NCBI RefSeq assembly: GCF_032362555.1
Contig: NC_083536.1
Location: 10,044,001-10,108,000 of the forward strand
Direction of reading: 5' to 3'
Origin: Amyelois transitella
Taxonomy: Eukaryota > Arthropoda > Insecta > Lepidoptera > Pyralidae
Length of the DNA stretch: 64,000 nucleotides
Position 1 is the first letter of the stretch, and each line of letters opens with the position of its first letter. A model generated the notes under the pieces. That model had not been told where the DNA came from. It did not search any database and was given only the letters and a program-made list of their open reading frames with translations. The translations under genes and the position numbers were made by a program. This document shows, in pieces, positions 63,698-64,000 of the stretch.

Positions 63698-63806
63698 ATG
63701 ATAGAATTGAGATTTAAATAGTCACAGCCCATCGCCTAAAAAAGAACCTCAAGTTTCAATCCATGGGAAGGAGATGGAGTGGTGCTATTCTTTTTTGTAT
63801 TGAAAA
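63698..63806 (-). repeat. SINE fragment
   Basis: ATGATAGAATTGAGATTTAA, CCCATCGCCTAAAAAAG and CCATGGGAAGGAGATGGAGT match the middle of the SINE at 38515-38776 in the same orientation, with an internal deletion of the CCCTTAGTCGCCTTTTACG part. Confidence 0.75.
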
Positions 63807-63808
63807 AG

Positions 63809-63812
<4 letters not shown>

Positions 63813-63859
<47 letters not shown>

Positions 63860-63861
63860 TA
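63813..63861. repeat. AT microsatellite
   Basis: About 24 tandem AT units with one G interruption at 63841. Confidence 0.9.
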
Positions 63862-64000
63862 GCGTAAAGTACCCAATGTCCGACAGACCACCAATGATCG
63901 ACACATAAAAAGTTAAATAAAAAAAGGATATACTAATGTTGTGTATTTGAACGTAAACGACGCATAGGTTATACACAAGGTTCATCCAGCTCTCATTGCA

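Noticed and set aside
63813..63861. AT-rich tract as a replication origin or regulatory site
   Set aside because: It is a simple AT microsatellite with no associated motif.
1..64000. Operons, Shine-Dalgarno sites, CRISPR arrays, tRNA or rRNA genes
   Set aside because: The DNA is eukaryotic with introns and retroelements; I saw no direct-repeat array with spacers and no tRNA cloverleaf or rRNA sequence.

Overview
The window is eukaryotic and almost entirely mobile DNA. Three things point to a lepidopteran genome: an interspersed SINE-like repeat whose 3' end matches an RTE-type LINE, that LINE itself with tails of repeated TATG, and a mix of BEL/Pao, CsRn1-like Gypsy, Harbinger, MULE, pogo and Helitron elements. 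I found no ordinary host gene, rRNA, tRNA or CRISPR array. Family names come from reading protein motifs by eye; no database search was run.

Layout. 1-1321: Jockey-type reverse transcriptase fragment (minus). 1352-2118: Polinton/adintovirus-like remnant with an adenain-type protease (minus). 2144-7917: two tandem MULE DNA transposons, each with a spliced FLYWCH + MULE transposase gene; the right end of the first copy is inverted. 7918-12279: CR1-like LINE (minus). About 12.5-18.0 kb: a candidate DNA transposon of a type I cannot name, with an intact 897-residue DDE-like protein, a small second ORF and a repeated 9-mer at both ends; a TTAA-flanked MITE and a tiny palindrome with 8-bp duplications lie in its 3' part. 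18.0-22.1 kb: a zinc-finger ORF and a broken BEL/Pao pol. 22.2-26.2 kb: two copies of a 0.5-kb dispersed repeat, a truncated RTE and a broken Harbinger.

26.8-53.4 kb is a Russian doll. A pogo/Tigger-like transposase gene is split by a BEL/Pao element (27125-52300, TSD AAAGT). That BEL element carries a LINE 3' fragment (TSD AAGAATG), a complete two-gene Harbinger (about 32825-41145) and a 5'-truncated I-type LINE inside its 3' LTR (12-bp TSD). The Harbinger holds a near full-length RTE (12-bp TSD) and a SINE (13-bp TSD). The LINE holds a young, apparently intact Gypsy (45561-52005, TSD GTCT).

53.7-63.4 kb: a Helitron on the minus strand with a recognisable 3' terminus; its helicase is split by a CsRn1-like Gypsy with apparently identical LTRs (54922-60654, TSD AGCT), and its Rep half lies in the opposite orientation. 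The right edge holds a SINE fragment and an AT microsatellite.

Most notable: two different Gypsy elements each carry a small extra ORF that begins with an N-myristoylation signal and has one membrane span followed by basic residues, placed before gag in one and after pol in the other.
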